From Fidelibacterota bacterium (GTDB lineage: Bacteria; Fidelibacterota; UBA8477; JABMPR01), in assembly GCA_024278595.1 (NCBI GenBank), contig JAJRSW010000068.1:1-64000 (forward strand): DNA of 64,000 nucleotides. The letters run 5' to 3'. A model generated the notes under the pieces. The model was not told where the DNA came from. It ran no database searches and worked only from the letters and a program-made list of their open reading frames with translations. Positions within the stretch are counted from its first letter, which is position 1, and each line of letters opens with the position of its first letter. The position numbers and the translations under genes are program-made. Positions 1 through 7,862 of the stretch are shown here, one piece after another.

Positions 1-145
1 AAGTTTTAAAAAATATATGCTTAGCAAAAATTATCACTCACAGATGCAAGTAATTCTGTTTAAAATGAACCTGTTCATAACTTTAATAATCTTCGTGGCT
101 TAGTGTTTTCGTGGCAATAATTCATGAATAATGCAGGCTAACTCA
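1..145. repeat. MITE-like repeat family A, copy 1 (cut by window edge)
   Basis: Closely matches 53473-53653 and 57162-57327, which share the same core and the same right end (GAATAATGCAGGCTAA). In full copies the two ends are imperfect inverted repeats of about 40 bases, so the unit could fold into a long hairpin. It encodes nothing convincing. The left end lies outside the window. Confidence 0.75.
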
Positions 146-156
146 ATACTGTAATA

Positions 157-184
157 AAAGCCTGGATTCGTCCGGGCTTTTTTT
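157..184 (+). terminator. Rho-independent terminator
   Basis: A ten-pair stem with one G-T wobble (AAAGCCTGGA / TCCGGGCTTT) closes a TTCG tetraloop and runs into seven T residues. The A-run on the other side means it could also act leftwards. The gene it serves would lie to the left of the window. Confidence 0.7.
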
Positions 185-342
185 ACATCGGTCCCGAAAC
201 TAAGAAGCCTATACCTGGCCTACTTTCACAAAACCCTTACTGGCTATGGTAATATATCCAATACACCTTTTTTTCGTCACCAAATCGTCACTATCTGGTG
301 TCCCACTTTGTCCCATTGGATAGATTAAGGATAAAACTGGCA

Positions 343-433
343 AAAACAAAAAACCCTCGTAAGTCTATGATATACAGGGGAATTAAGTAGTGGCCAGGGA
401 CGGAATTGAACCGCCGACACGGGGATTTTCAGT
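343..433 (-). repeat. Duplicated tRNA-Phe 3' half with flank (attachment-site-like)
   Basis: Bases 391-433 are identical to 4006-4048, the 3' half of the intact tRNA-Phe from the anticodon loop to the discriminator base. Past 433 the match stops abruptly. Leftward, the similarity continues more loosely through the flank (CTCGTAAGTCTA motif, A-rich run, GTCCC...GTCC motifs) to about position 300, matching about 3890-4002. The layout is what a tRNA-targeting integrative element leaves behind; homology outside the 43-base core suggests two related elements in tandem or a relic of them. No integrase is visible. Confidence 0.65.
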
Positions 434-512
434 AGTATGCAGACCCTTATACAGTAGGGGCTAGCGGGTTTTAGTTGCTAAAAAGTTGCTATTACAGATA
501 AACAAATATTAA

Positions 513-895
513 TTGGGGATATCAGAAATTGAATTTGAGTTGTCTATAATCTTGGAGGAGGGACAGCTTACCTATCTAGATATAATGCAGGAATTTTGGG
601 CCTTGCTGGAAAAATGGTTGGAAGATTCTTCCAAATCATATAGCAAAATAAAAAAATCTCTACAGCAGGATAGTGGAGAACTCTGTGAAAAATGTGGCAA
701 ACCAATGGTGATTAAATGGAGTAAGAATGGGCAGTTTCTGGCCTGCTCCGGTTTCCCCACCTGTCGCAATGCCCGCCCCCTGGATGGACCCAAACCGGGA
801 GAAGAGAACGAGGGTGAAGAAGCCAAGGACTATGGAAAGTGTGAGAAATGTGAATCACCTCTGATCCTGAGAGACGGTCGTTATGGTAAGTACAC
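513..895 (+). pseudogene. topA: DNA topoisomerase I C-terminal fragment
   Basis: The ORF reads from a helical stretch typical of the end of the TopA catalytic domain (ILEEGQLTYLDIMQEFW) into a topoisomerase C4 zinc ribbon (CEKCGKPM ... CSGFPTC) and the first half of a second ribbon (CEKCESPLILRDGRYGKY). The family is usually 700-900 residues, so most of the protein is missing at the 5' end. The 3' end breaks in the middle of the second ribbon, and a repeat shared with 53 kb follows at 901. The remaining ORF to 1022 has no family resemblance. No ribosome-binding site is seen. It is a non-functional remnant; an intact topA is expected elsewhere in the genome. Confidence 0.75.
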
Positions 896-900
896 TTTAT

Positions 901-925
901 GGGTCATGTCTATCCTAATATTGTT
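901..925 (+). repeat. Repeat family R1, single arm
   Basis: 25 bases identical to the reverse complement of 53004-53028. The core GGGTCATGTCTATCCT also forms both arms of the hairpin at 53013-53078. It sits exactly where the topA fragment loses homology, so it probably marks the insertion or deletion end point. Confidence 0.7.
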
Positions 926-1092
926 CTCAAGCATCAATGTATCTCCTCATTGTTCTAACACTCTTGGCTTGAATTGCAGATATTCTCCTCAAAAAAATGC
1001 CCCTCACATTGATCGCCGATGATTCCCTCTATCGCTACTATTAATTCTCTTCCTCCAAGATTGATGCAATACTTATGATACAAGAAATGGGA

Positions 1093-2448
1093 TCATCTTA
1101 AATAAATCATCTTGATAACCTGAGAGTAATTATTAGCATGAAGTCGTGCCACATACATTCCACCATTGACTTGTTTACCCGATTCATCAGTTCCGTTCCA
1201 CTTGGTTTCATATCTACCAGCTGGTTTTACCTCATTGATGAGTGTCCTGACGATTCGTCCCTGAATGTCGTAGACGTTTAGTGTCACTGTCGACCACTCG
1301 GGCAGCTCGTACTTAATGAACGTTGATGGGTTAAAAGGGTTCGGGTAAGCTTTATGAACCGTGAATTTTGTTATTGGTTTGTCTTCATGGTGTATTCCAA
1401 CAGTTACGCTTGTAAATATTAGTGAAACTTCGAAGCTATCAATATCCATAAGTTGAATGTCAGTTGAAATGCTATCAAATGGAACTTGAGGGAGCATGCT
1501 TGCCCTATATTCCCCAGATATATTTATAGGATCTGAATCAACGTCAATTGCACTAATGAACCTTTCATCAAGGCAATCTATATATTTGATTGTGTCTAGT
1601 GTCATCGACGTGATAGATGATTGGCTTGGATTAATCCCCCCTCCCCAGATGGTAGTGTTGATGCGATAAATTTCAGATCTTGGAGCTACACTAAATTGAA
1701 TGGCTCCGATTGTGCAACTCGTCCAGTTGTAATCCATTGGGTTGAAAACAAAATCAAAATTAAATCGATTATCGGTTGGGATGATCGTAAATTCAATTTG
1801 ATCTGGGGTAATTGTTACAGTATCTACAGCTGAGATATTGTAATCTCCGGAGAATATTTCTGCACCTATTTTAATTCTCTCCAAAAACTTTCCGTACCCT
1901 TCTGATATGTACTGTACTACTCCAATCCCAGGCGCGTATGCCTCTGTCCAGTACAAATAGTTTTCTAAGCGATATTGAATCCTTTTTGTATTCTCCTCAT
2001 AATACATTAGTGGAGGGATAAAATAGCGGTAGTAGTTTGAAAACAGATACCCATAAATGGAATCTGGAATATCTGGATAATAGCTAACCACCCATTCTCT
2101 ACTATCTGGCAGTAAATCCCAATTAAAAATGCAGAGTGTATCCTCTGCAAGCGTGTTCAAGTTTAAGTACAAAATATTTTCAACTGAGTCCTCCCGAACA
2201 TATGAACTTTCATATGCAATCAGGTTTACGGTATGCTGTTTTGAATAGACATGATTATTAAATTCAATTGTATCAATAACCCCTTCCCGGACCAATCCCT
2301 GTATCATTCCACCATCAGCATACACTGAATACTCTCTCCAATCACCAGAGATAAGAGGATAATAGGATTCATTGCTAATCTGAGAAAAAAGTACAGCCGG
2401 TAAAACAAGCAGCGTCAATAGGAAGTTTTGAGCAGGAGTTAATTGCAT
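1093..2448 (-). CDS. Secreted T9SS-sorted protein of unknown function
   Basis: The start at 2448 is chosen over the upstream ATG at 2490 because it is preceded by AAGGAT at good spacing and begins a signal peptide (MQLTPAQNFLLTLLVLP, cleavage near LFSQ). The middle 350 residues are Tyr- and Asn-rich beta-type sequence that I do not recognise. The last 85 residues are a type A T9SS sorting domain: YPNPFNPST, VYDIQGR, WNGTDESG, ending MIYLR. From that family's known behaviour the protein would be exported, moved across the outer membrane by T9SS and attached or released at the surface. It lies between two gene remnants in the tRNA-Phe scar region and is AT-richer than the housekeeping genes, so it may be acquired. 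The ORF appears intact. Confidence 0.8.
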   Translation of the reverse strand: MQLTPAQNFLLTLLVLPAVLFSQISNESYYPLISGDWREYSVYADGGMIQGLVREGVIDTIEFNNHVYSKQHTVNLIAYESSYVREDSVENILYLNLNTLAEDTLCIFNWDLLPDSREWVVSYYPDIPDSIYGYLFSNYYRYFIPPLMYYEENTKRIQYRLENYLYWTEAYAPGIGVVQYISEGYGKFLERIKIGAEIFSGDYNISAVDTVTITPDQIEFTIIPTDNRFNFDFVFNPMDYNWTSCTIGAIQFSVAPRSEIYRINTTIWGGGINPSQSSITSMTLDTIKYIDCLDERFISAIDVDSDPINISGEYRASMLPQVPFDSISTDIQLMDIDSFEVSLIFTSVTVGIHHEDKPITKFTVHKAYPNPFNPSTFIKYELPEWSTVTLNVYDIQGRIVRTLINEVKPAGRYETKWNGTDESGKQVNGGMYVARLHANNYSQVIKMIYLR

Positions 2449-2506
2449 AAAATAATCCTTTTTAAAAGTTGTAGGGATGTAAATATACACCCCTACAACA
2501 TTAAGG

Positions 2507-3545
2507 TCACCTAACTAATAGTACTTTCTGAACTTTTTGATAATGATTAGGTAAATCGTTTCTTAATGACGCTTCTTTCGATGTTATCAATATACGTATT
2601 ATATACAATCCAGAGCATACTCCACTGGAAGGCTGCCACAAATAGTTATGGTACCCAGCCTCAAATATTTTTGGTTCAATTTGTTGAACTAATCTTCCCA
2701 TAATATCGAGTACTTCAATAGATACTTCTGAAACTTGTGGTACAGCTAGGGTTAATTTTGTGGAGGGGTTAAAGGGATTTGGATATGCTTTTCCTACATT
2801 ATAGTTCTCGGGTATGTGAGGATTGTTACCATCAGCAAGCTTCTTCCATGCAAAGCCGGTACCAGTCTTACTTATGGCTGTAGAGTATGGGGATTCGTTA
2901 TTTGAATCGTCAACCGCCTTTACTTTGTAATAAATACGTAATGTTTTCCCAGGAGTGTCAATATAAGTATCAGTGTATGAGTTGGTATAAACATCTATTG
3001 TCCTGGTATAAGTACCTCCAGGAGGGCTTAACTCTGTGTATCTAGCATATAATACATAATGATCTAAATCAGTCTCGGTATTAGCTGTCCAAGATAGATA
3101 TGGGTGTCCACCGGAAGTACTATAATCAAAGTTTTGGGGTGTTTGTGGAGGAGAATCAACTAATAGATCTACTACTATCACTCCATTTGTTTCGCTTTGC
3201 ACGATAACTGAGATATCTGTAAATGATCCGGAGTCATTTTTTGTGTTTGGATTTGAGGAGGGAGTAAAATCTGGTGCGGAAGTATTCCAGAAATCCTCCT
3301 GATCTCCTGCCATCCCTGGATGAAATTGATGGAAAATTCTCACTCCATTATCACAAACCGTTTTGTTATATAGATCTAACTCATCTTCCCCATTATCTGG
3401 ATTACTTGAGGTGGTTGCGAATGGCCAACTATAGGTATTTGAGACTCCTTGACATGTTTCCTTTTCCCAATTCCACCTACCTTCAGCACTTTCTAAATCT
3501 GCATTCGAGTTTGTAATTCGGTGCCAAATGAGCAACCCTGTTCCT
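2507..3545 (-). pseudogene. C-terminal remnant of an M6-type secreted peptidase (FN3-like and T9SS domains)
   Basis: From about residue 33 of the ORF the protein resembles the region after the catalytic domain of M6/immune-inhibitor-A-type peptidases (GTGLLIWHR, then NADLESAEGRW). A fibronectin-III-like domain follows (PQTPQNFDYS...YLSWTANTETDLDHYVLY) and then a T9SS type A sorting domain (YPNPFNPST, VLDIMGRLV, ending VLLVR). The catalytic HExxH domain and signal peptide are absent: upstream of about 3545 the frame runs out of frame into a different gene remnant. The ORF-track start at 3640 is therefore an artefact of the fusion. As it stands it cannot be a working peptidase. Confidence 0.7.
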
Positions 3546-3692
3546 CTACTTAACCTGCCCATCCATACCATTAAAACGCTTATGCATCGTTTCAGCATAG
3601 CAGTTTTTACACCCACTAGAAATTTTGTGACAACCAACAACAGGGTTCCAGGTAGTGTCAGTCCACTCTATTTTGGTTTTTCTGGTAGGCAT
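3546..3692 (-). pseudogene. N-terminal remnant of a DUF5131 (phage Gp37/Gp68-like) protein
   Basis: An ATG at 3692 opens [21 protein letters not shown], the hallmark N-terminus of DUF5131 proteins found in phages and mobile elements. After one frameshift near the GCH/GCT codon the family sequence resumes ([18 protein letters not shown]) and ends at a TAG at 3546-3548, where the M6-peptidase remnant begins. Members are normally well over 200 residues, so this is a short head only. It supports a mobile-element origin for the region next to tRNA-Phe. Confidence 0.7.
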
Positions 3693-4002
3693 CAACTATA
3701 AGTTCAATTCATTACTCCCAAAATTAGTTAGCAGTGTGCTCTAGAACATAAATTTGTACTAACTGGATAGGTAGCACAATTACGCGGTATCCAAATCACT
3801 ACGATTGTAATGCCAAAATATTTTGAGAGTGTTTATGGGGATTTTGAAAGAAGCGCACGGACTGAAAACGGTTATTAAATGTGGCTAAAAAATGGCTATT
3901 GATGTCCCGATTTGTCCACGATTGTCCATTACTGGATAGAAAACTTGAAAGTGGCCTAGAAACAAAAAACCTCGTAAGTCTAATGATAACAAGGGATTTA
4001 TG
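3693..4002. other. Gene-free flank of tRNA-Phe, partly duplicated at 300-390
   Basis: No supported gene. The part from about 3890 to 4002 has a diverged partner left of 391 (shared CTCGTAAGTCTA, GTCCC and TGGATAGA motifs). The ORF called across 3799-4035 on the minus strand runs into the tRNA and is the usual tRNA-overlap artefact. Confidence 0.5.
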
Positions 4003-4078
4003 TGGTGGCCAGGGACGGAATTGAACCGCCGACACGGGGATTTTCAGTCCCCTGCTCTACCGACTGAGCTACCTGGCC
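4003..4078 (-). tRNA. tRNA-Phe (GAA)
   Basis: The minus strand reads GGCCAGGTAGCTCAGTCGG ... with a seven-pair acceptor stem (GGCCAGG/CCTGGCC), D-arm AGCTCAG, anticodon loop CTGAAAA (anticodon GAA), T-loop GGTTCAATTCC, discriminator A and an encoded CCA (4003-4005). All four arms pair. Its 3' half is duplicated at 391-433, so it looks like an integration target. Confidence 0.97.
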
Positions 4079-4172
4079 TAAGTCAATTCATAATTACGAA
4101 TTAGGAATTACGAATGACTCTATCAAAAATTAAGCGCGCAATAATAAGCTACGGGTCACCGTAGCACAATAG

Positions 4173-5009
4173 CTATTTTAGCACCACTCCGTCAATAGCC
4201 TGCCAGGGGATCTCCGCCATCCCGAAGATGTATTGCCAGCCCTGAAGATTCCTTCGGCGACTGATCCAGCTGAAGAGACCGATCAACTCGCCCCTCCCAT
4301 CAAAAATCGGAGCCCCACTGATACCCCTGATAGGGATGGCTCCGGCCCGGGGTGTAAGCGTGTGCCGATTGATCAGATTTTGGCTGCAGACCACCCCCAG
4401 GGGATAGATCTGACCGAATTTTGTCTCCGGAACACGCATGACATTCCCTGCGCTATTGACGCCAAGTGCTCCAGGATATCCCAGCAATAGAGTTTTGTTC
4501 CGGTCATTCACAATGGGTAATGATTCCGCTTTACGGTAGGAGAGCGGTCGGACAGGACGCAAGAGTGCCCAATCATCAACCAGATTCTTCTGCTTGTCGT
4601 ATCTCAGCTCCATGATCTCAACCCTGGATTCGTGACTGGAAGCGTCACGGACCCGAACCTCCAGGATCTTACCATCGTCAATGGCGAATCCGTGCCCAGC
4701 CGTGAGGATGAGCTGCCCCTCCCGGACCATGATCCCACTCTGCTGAGCCTGTTCTCGTTCACCATCATCCCACTCAATGTCGATAAATACCAGCACGACC
4801 TGTTCGCGCCGCTCCAACAACACCTGGTTGAGCACATGGTCTTGCTCAAGCGCCGTTTCAAGCTGTTGTTGTCCGGTCTGAAAAAGATCTGTGATCTCCA
4901 CGATCTGCTTCACTTCTGGAGCAACTGAGATGGCCGCTGAGGGCATATCACAAGCTATGATGGCTAACGCTAATGCTGTGCTTACAACAATTAATTTGGT
5001 TCTGGTAAT
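4173..5009 (-). CDS. Trypsin-like serine protease, probable lipoprotein
   Basis: Counting from the first ATG (4946), a trypsin-type triad is visible: His85 in LTAGHGF, Asp125 in DDWALLR, Ser210 in GISGAPIFDG. About 257 residues cover the protease domain only; there is no PDZ. The frame stays open upstream and encodes TRTKLIVVSTALALAIIAC, an almost perfect lipoprotein signal with lipobox IIAC, but has no ATG, GTG or TTG. The only plausible start is an ATT at 5009, 14 bases after the stop of the upstream gene; a mutated or mis-sequenced start is the alternative. If the ATG at 4946 is used, the signal is lost. Translational coupling to the membrane protein at 5024-5476 is likely. Domain call is firm; start is uncertain. 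Confidence 0.8.
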   Translation of the reverse strand: MTRTKLIVVSTALALAIIACDMPSAAISVAPEVKQIVEITDLFQTGQQQLETALEQDHVLNQVLLERREQVVLVFIDIEWDDGEREQAQQSGIMVREGQLILTAGHGFAIDDGKILEVRVRDASSHESRVEIMELRYDKQKNLVDDWALLRPVRPLSYRKAESLPIVNDRNKTLLLGYPGALGVNSAGNVMRVPETKFGQIYPLGVVCSQNLINRHTLTPRAGAIPIRGISGAPIFDGRGELIGLFSWISRRRNLQGWQYIFGMAEIPWQAIDGVVLK

Positions 5010-5023
5010 GCTAAAACCCGGGT

Positions 5024-5476
5024 TTAGAATTTCTCACCTCGCTGCTCCCGGATCTGACTCCCCACTGGTCTGATCCGGCCCCAGATGCTGTAAATGATCA
5101 GTACTGCAGCAAAAACCTGGAAGACCGAACTCCAGAACCCAATACTATCCGCAATACCCCTGACGTACATGCCTTGAAATATTTCTACTACAAAACGCAC
5201 CAGAGTAGCGCTGGAATACACCCAGAAACTGGCGCGAACAACATCAGGATTGTATTTCTTGTCATCCTTGCTGGCCCGGGGAAAAAACCAGACTCCCACA
5301 CCCAGAATCATCATGAATACACCGCCCATGAGCAGAACATGAAAATGTGCCTGGATCAGGGTGTAGGGAAGATCCCAACCATAAATTTTTGCTCCATATA
5401 TATAAAGCCCGGAAACCAGGCCCAGGATAAAAAAGGCAAACGAAGTTTTTATAAAATAACGAGCCGTGGTGAACAT
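5024..5476 (-). CDS. Small four-helix heme-copper-oxidase subunit I-like membrane protein
   Basis: The 150 residues form four transmembrane helices (about 7-27, 36-65, 79-103, 107-135). The second carries QAHFHVLLMGGVFMMILG with His44 and His46, resembling the HAHxxLLG segment of cbb3/NorB-type oxidase subunit I. The full twelve-helix oxidase core and the other heme and copper ligands are absent, so this is not a terminal oxidase by itself. It may bind one heme or act as an assembly or sensing protein; that is inference. The start has no strong Shine-Dalgarno beyond AGGAGG-like bases (CAGCAGGAGG) upstream. It precedes the lipoprotein-like protease, and the pair reads as an operon divergent from rlmN. 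Confidence 0.65.
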   Translation of the reverse strand: MFTTARYFIKTSFAFFILGLVSGLYIYGAKIYGWDLPYTLIQAHFHVLLMGGVFMMILGVGVWFFPRASKDDKKYNPDVVRASFWVYSSATLVRFVVEIFQGMYVRGIADSIGFWSSVFQVFAAVLIIYSIWGRIRPVGSQIREQRGEKF

Positions 5477-5751
5477 AGTTTAAAACCTCCTGCTGAGTTA
5501 AGTGAAACTGATGGTATAATTCAGATCCTCCAAGGTAACAATCATTTTAGCAGGAGATGAATGAATTACATAAGTTTTTATGACTTTCAGATCAGCCCTA
5601 AACGCATCACCTTTGGCCGCCCCGATATTGTACTTTGTAGTAGAGATAAGGCACGCATTGTCTCTCTCAGAATCACTAAACTGCGCATAATTCGTGGGGA
5701 ATGACAAAAAAGAACCTGTTTCACTCTTCCTAACTGAGCGTATTTTCAAGC

Positions 5752-6804
5752 ATGAGCAATACCCCGGTCCAACTCAAGAACTTTAGCCAGCTCGAACTCG
5801 AGAACTGGGTGCAGACCCGTGGTGAAAAGGCCTTTCGTGGTCGTCAACTCTTCCAATGGATCTGGCAAAAAGGGGTGGAAGAATTCAAAGAAATGACCAA
5901 CCTATCTAAATCCCTGATAACAGAATTAGAGCAAAATTGCAGCTTGAATCTGTCCACGGTCCACCAGGTACAAACTTCCGCTACCCAGGGGACCTCAAAA
6001 TTTCTGATCCGCTTGAATGATGGTAAGTTTGTAGAGACCGTCCTGATCCCAGAAGGTAGCAGGGTCACGGTTTGTTTATCCTCCCAGGTCGGGTGTGCGT
6101 TGGATTGTGATTTTTGTGCCACGGGGAAGATGGGGTTGAATCGGAATCTCACCAGTGGCGAGATAGCTGATCAACTGCTGCATGTCAGACGGTTTAGTGA
6201 TTGTCCAATTACCAATATTGTGTTCATGGGCATGGGAGAACCCTTCCATAATTATGAACCGGTTATCCGGGCAGCTGACATCCTCAATGCTAAACTGGGT
6301 TTTGCCCACGGTGCGCGGAAGATCACCATCTCAACCAGTGGACTGGTTCCGCAGATCAGACAATTTGCAGATGAAGGTCACCGCTACAAATTGGCCGTGA
6401 GTCTCAATGCCAGCGATGATACCTCACGGACCCAGCTTATGCCCGTCAATAAAAAATGGAACATTGCTGATCTGGTGACGGCCTGTCAGGTTTATACCAA
6501 AGCATCCAGCAATATGCTGACCTTTGAATACGTATTGATGGCCGGGATCAACGATAATCTGGGCGATGCCCGGCGTCTCATAAATATTGCCAACAAGGTG
6601 TTTTGTAAGGTGAATGTGATCCCCTATAATGAGGTTGCTGAGGACTACCAGCGTCCCTCAAAAACCAGGATCAATAAATTTCTTGAGGCTCTGGAAGGCG
6701 CCAGATTTGGCGTGACGGTTCGCTGGAGCCAGGGCGATGATATCGACGCGGCCTGTGGACAATTGAGTACGGTCGCCCAGCTTAAAAATGAGAACACAGA
6801 ATGA
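5752..6804 (+). CDS. rlmN: 23S rRNA (adenine-2503-C2)-methyltransferase RlmN
   Basis: A radical-SAM enzyme that methylates A2503 of 23S rRNA (and A37 of some tRNAs). The cluster motif CALDCDFC gives Cys115, Cys119 and Cys122. The SAM-binding GMGEPFHNY, the ISTSG motif and the methyl-carrying Cys of the C-terminus (GDDIDAACGQL, about Cys335) are all present. Length 350 matches the family. The stop overlaps the punA start by ATGA, so the two are translationally coupled. The upstream gap to the divergent oxidase-like gene should hold the promoter. Confidence 0.97.
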   Translation: MSNTPVQLKNFSQLELENWVQTRGEKAFRGRQLFQWIWQKGVEEFKEMTNLSKSLITELEQNCSLNLSTVHQVQTSATQGTSKFLIRLNDGKFVETVLIPEGSRVTVCLSSQVGCALDCDFCATGKMGLNRNLTSGEIADQLLHVRRFSDCPITNIVFMGMGEPFHNYEPVIRAADILNAKLGFAHGARKITISTSGLVPQIRQFADEGHRYKLAVSLNASDDTSRTQLMPVNKKWNIADLVTACQVYTKASSNMLTFEYVLMAGINDNLGDARRLINIANKVFCKVNVIPYNEVAEDYQRPSKTRINKFLEALEGARFGVTVRWSQGDDIDAACGQLSTVAQLKNENTE

Positions 6805-7595
6805 TCAATAAAATGATAACCGATACCATTAACGAGATCCAAAAGCACGGCGATTTTAAAGCTGACATTGCTTTGGTGCTGGGCTCTGGATTGGGTAACT
6901 TTGTTGAGTCTCTGAGCCAAACTTCCCGTCTGTCCTTTTCAGATATCCCCGGGTTTCCAGTGTCAACAGTTGAGGGTCATTCAGGGCAACTGGTCCATGG
7001 TTTTTTGGGTGATGTTCCGGTCCTGGTCAATTCAGGACGGGTCCATTTTTATGAAGGCTATACGCTGGAGCAAGTGGTGTATCCCATCCAGATCCTCCAG
7101 GCGTTAGGAGCCAAAACTATCATCTTGACCAATGCAGCCGGTAGTATCCGCAAGGATTATACCCCAGGTGATCTGATGCTCATCACCCGGTTTTTAAACC
7201 TGACCGGTCATTCTGTCTATTCCCATCAACCCGAACCAGAACAGGTCTTCGATCCCCACATCCTGGAAATTGTTCAGCAGATCGCCAACAAAAAAGATAT
7301 TCCACTAAAGCTTGGATCCTATGCAGGACTAAATGGGCCCAGCTATGAAACCCCGGCCGAGATCCGCTTTCTCAGGTTAAAAAAAGCTGATGCTGTGGGC
7401 ATGTCCACGGTCCATGAAGCAATGGCAGCTTTCCAGGCCGGCATACAGGTCCTGGGAATCAGTTGTCTCACCAATTATGCGGCGGGCATTCTGGATCAAC
7501 CGTTGAACCATGCTGAAGTCATGGAAACCGGGCAGCGGGTTCGTGAGGACTTTGCCAAATTACTCACTGCCCTGGTCCAATCCCTGTCCCGATAA
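6801..7595 (+). CDS. punA: Purine nucleoside phosphorylase (trimeric, inosine/guanosine type)
   Basis: Splits purine nucleosides into base and ribose-1-phosphate in purine salvage; cytosolic. Family motifs in order: LGSGLG (phosphate loop), VEGHSG, GRVHFYEG, LTNAAGS, GPSYETPAE (purine site), VGMSTVHEA and CLTNYAAG. The usual VGMSTVPE has His for Pro here. Length 264 is standard. It begins inside the rlmN stop (ATGA overlap). No terminator is obvious downstream, only a small ATATCA/TGATAT hairpin. Confidence 0.93.
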   Translation: MINKMITDTINEIQKHGDFKADIALVLGSGLGNFVESLSQTSRLSFSDIPGFPVSTVEGHSGQLVHGFLGDVPVLVNSGRVHFYEGYTLEQVVYPIQILQALGAKTIILTNAAGSIRKDYTPGDLMLITRFLNLTGHSVYSHQPEPEQVFDPHILEIVQQIANKKDIPLKLGSYAGLNGPSYETPAEIRFLRLKKADAVGMSTVHEAMAAFQAGIQVLGISCLTNYAAGILDQPLNHAEVMETGQRVREDFAKLLTALVQSLSR

Positions 7596-7775
7596 TCACC
7601 CTGTTCAGCAAGCATAATTATCACGATATTACAAAAAAAATCAGGGCACATATCAATCTGATATGGCGCTATATCGAATTGATGCTAAATTAGGCCGGTT
7701 TTGACCTGTATTTACAGTGAAACGTGAGCATAAAATACTGTATATATAATACGTTATCATCGTTTCCTTTCATTG

Positions 7776-7791
7776 TGGCATGGCAATTGTC
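7776..7791 (+). promoter_or_regulatory. Possible sigma-54 (-24/-12) promoter
   Basis: TGGCATGGCAATTGTC has GG and G at sigma-54 spacing (GG, ten bases, then GT instead of GC). It lies upstream of the preferred start of the PDZ protein (7863) and leaves a leader of about 60 bases. The -12 element is imperfect, so this is weaker than the site at 15697. Confidence 0.4.
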
Positions 7792-7862
7792 CTTGTGAAG
7801 AGCAAATGAATTGGACAATAATAATGAAAACGGAAAAAGATAGATCGGAAAGGAAGCAGAAA

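Noticed and set aside
2507-3640. A novel 377-aa fusion protein
   Set aside because: The first 32 residues are an out-of-frame reading of a DUF5131 fragment; the ORF is a deletion junction.
3799-4035. 78-aa minus-strand ORF over tRNA-Phe
   Set aside because: Begins inside the tRNA; the start is a known type of tRNA-overlap artefact.
5498-5749. 83-aa minus-strand ORF between the oxidase-like gene and rlmN
   Set aside because: Starts with TTG, has no ribosome site or recognisable features, and fills the divergent promoter region.
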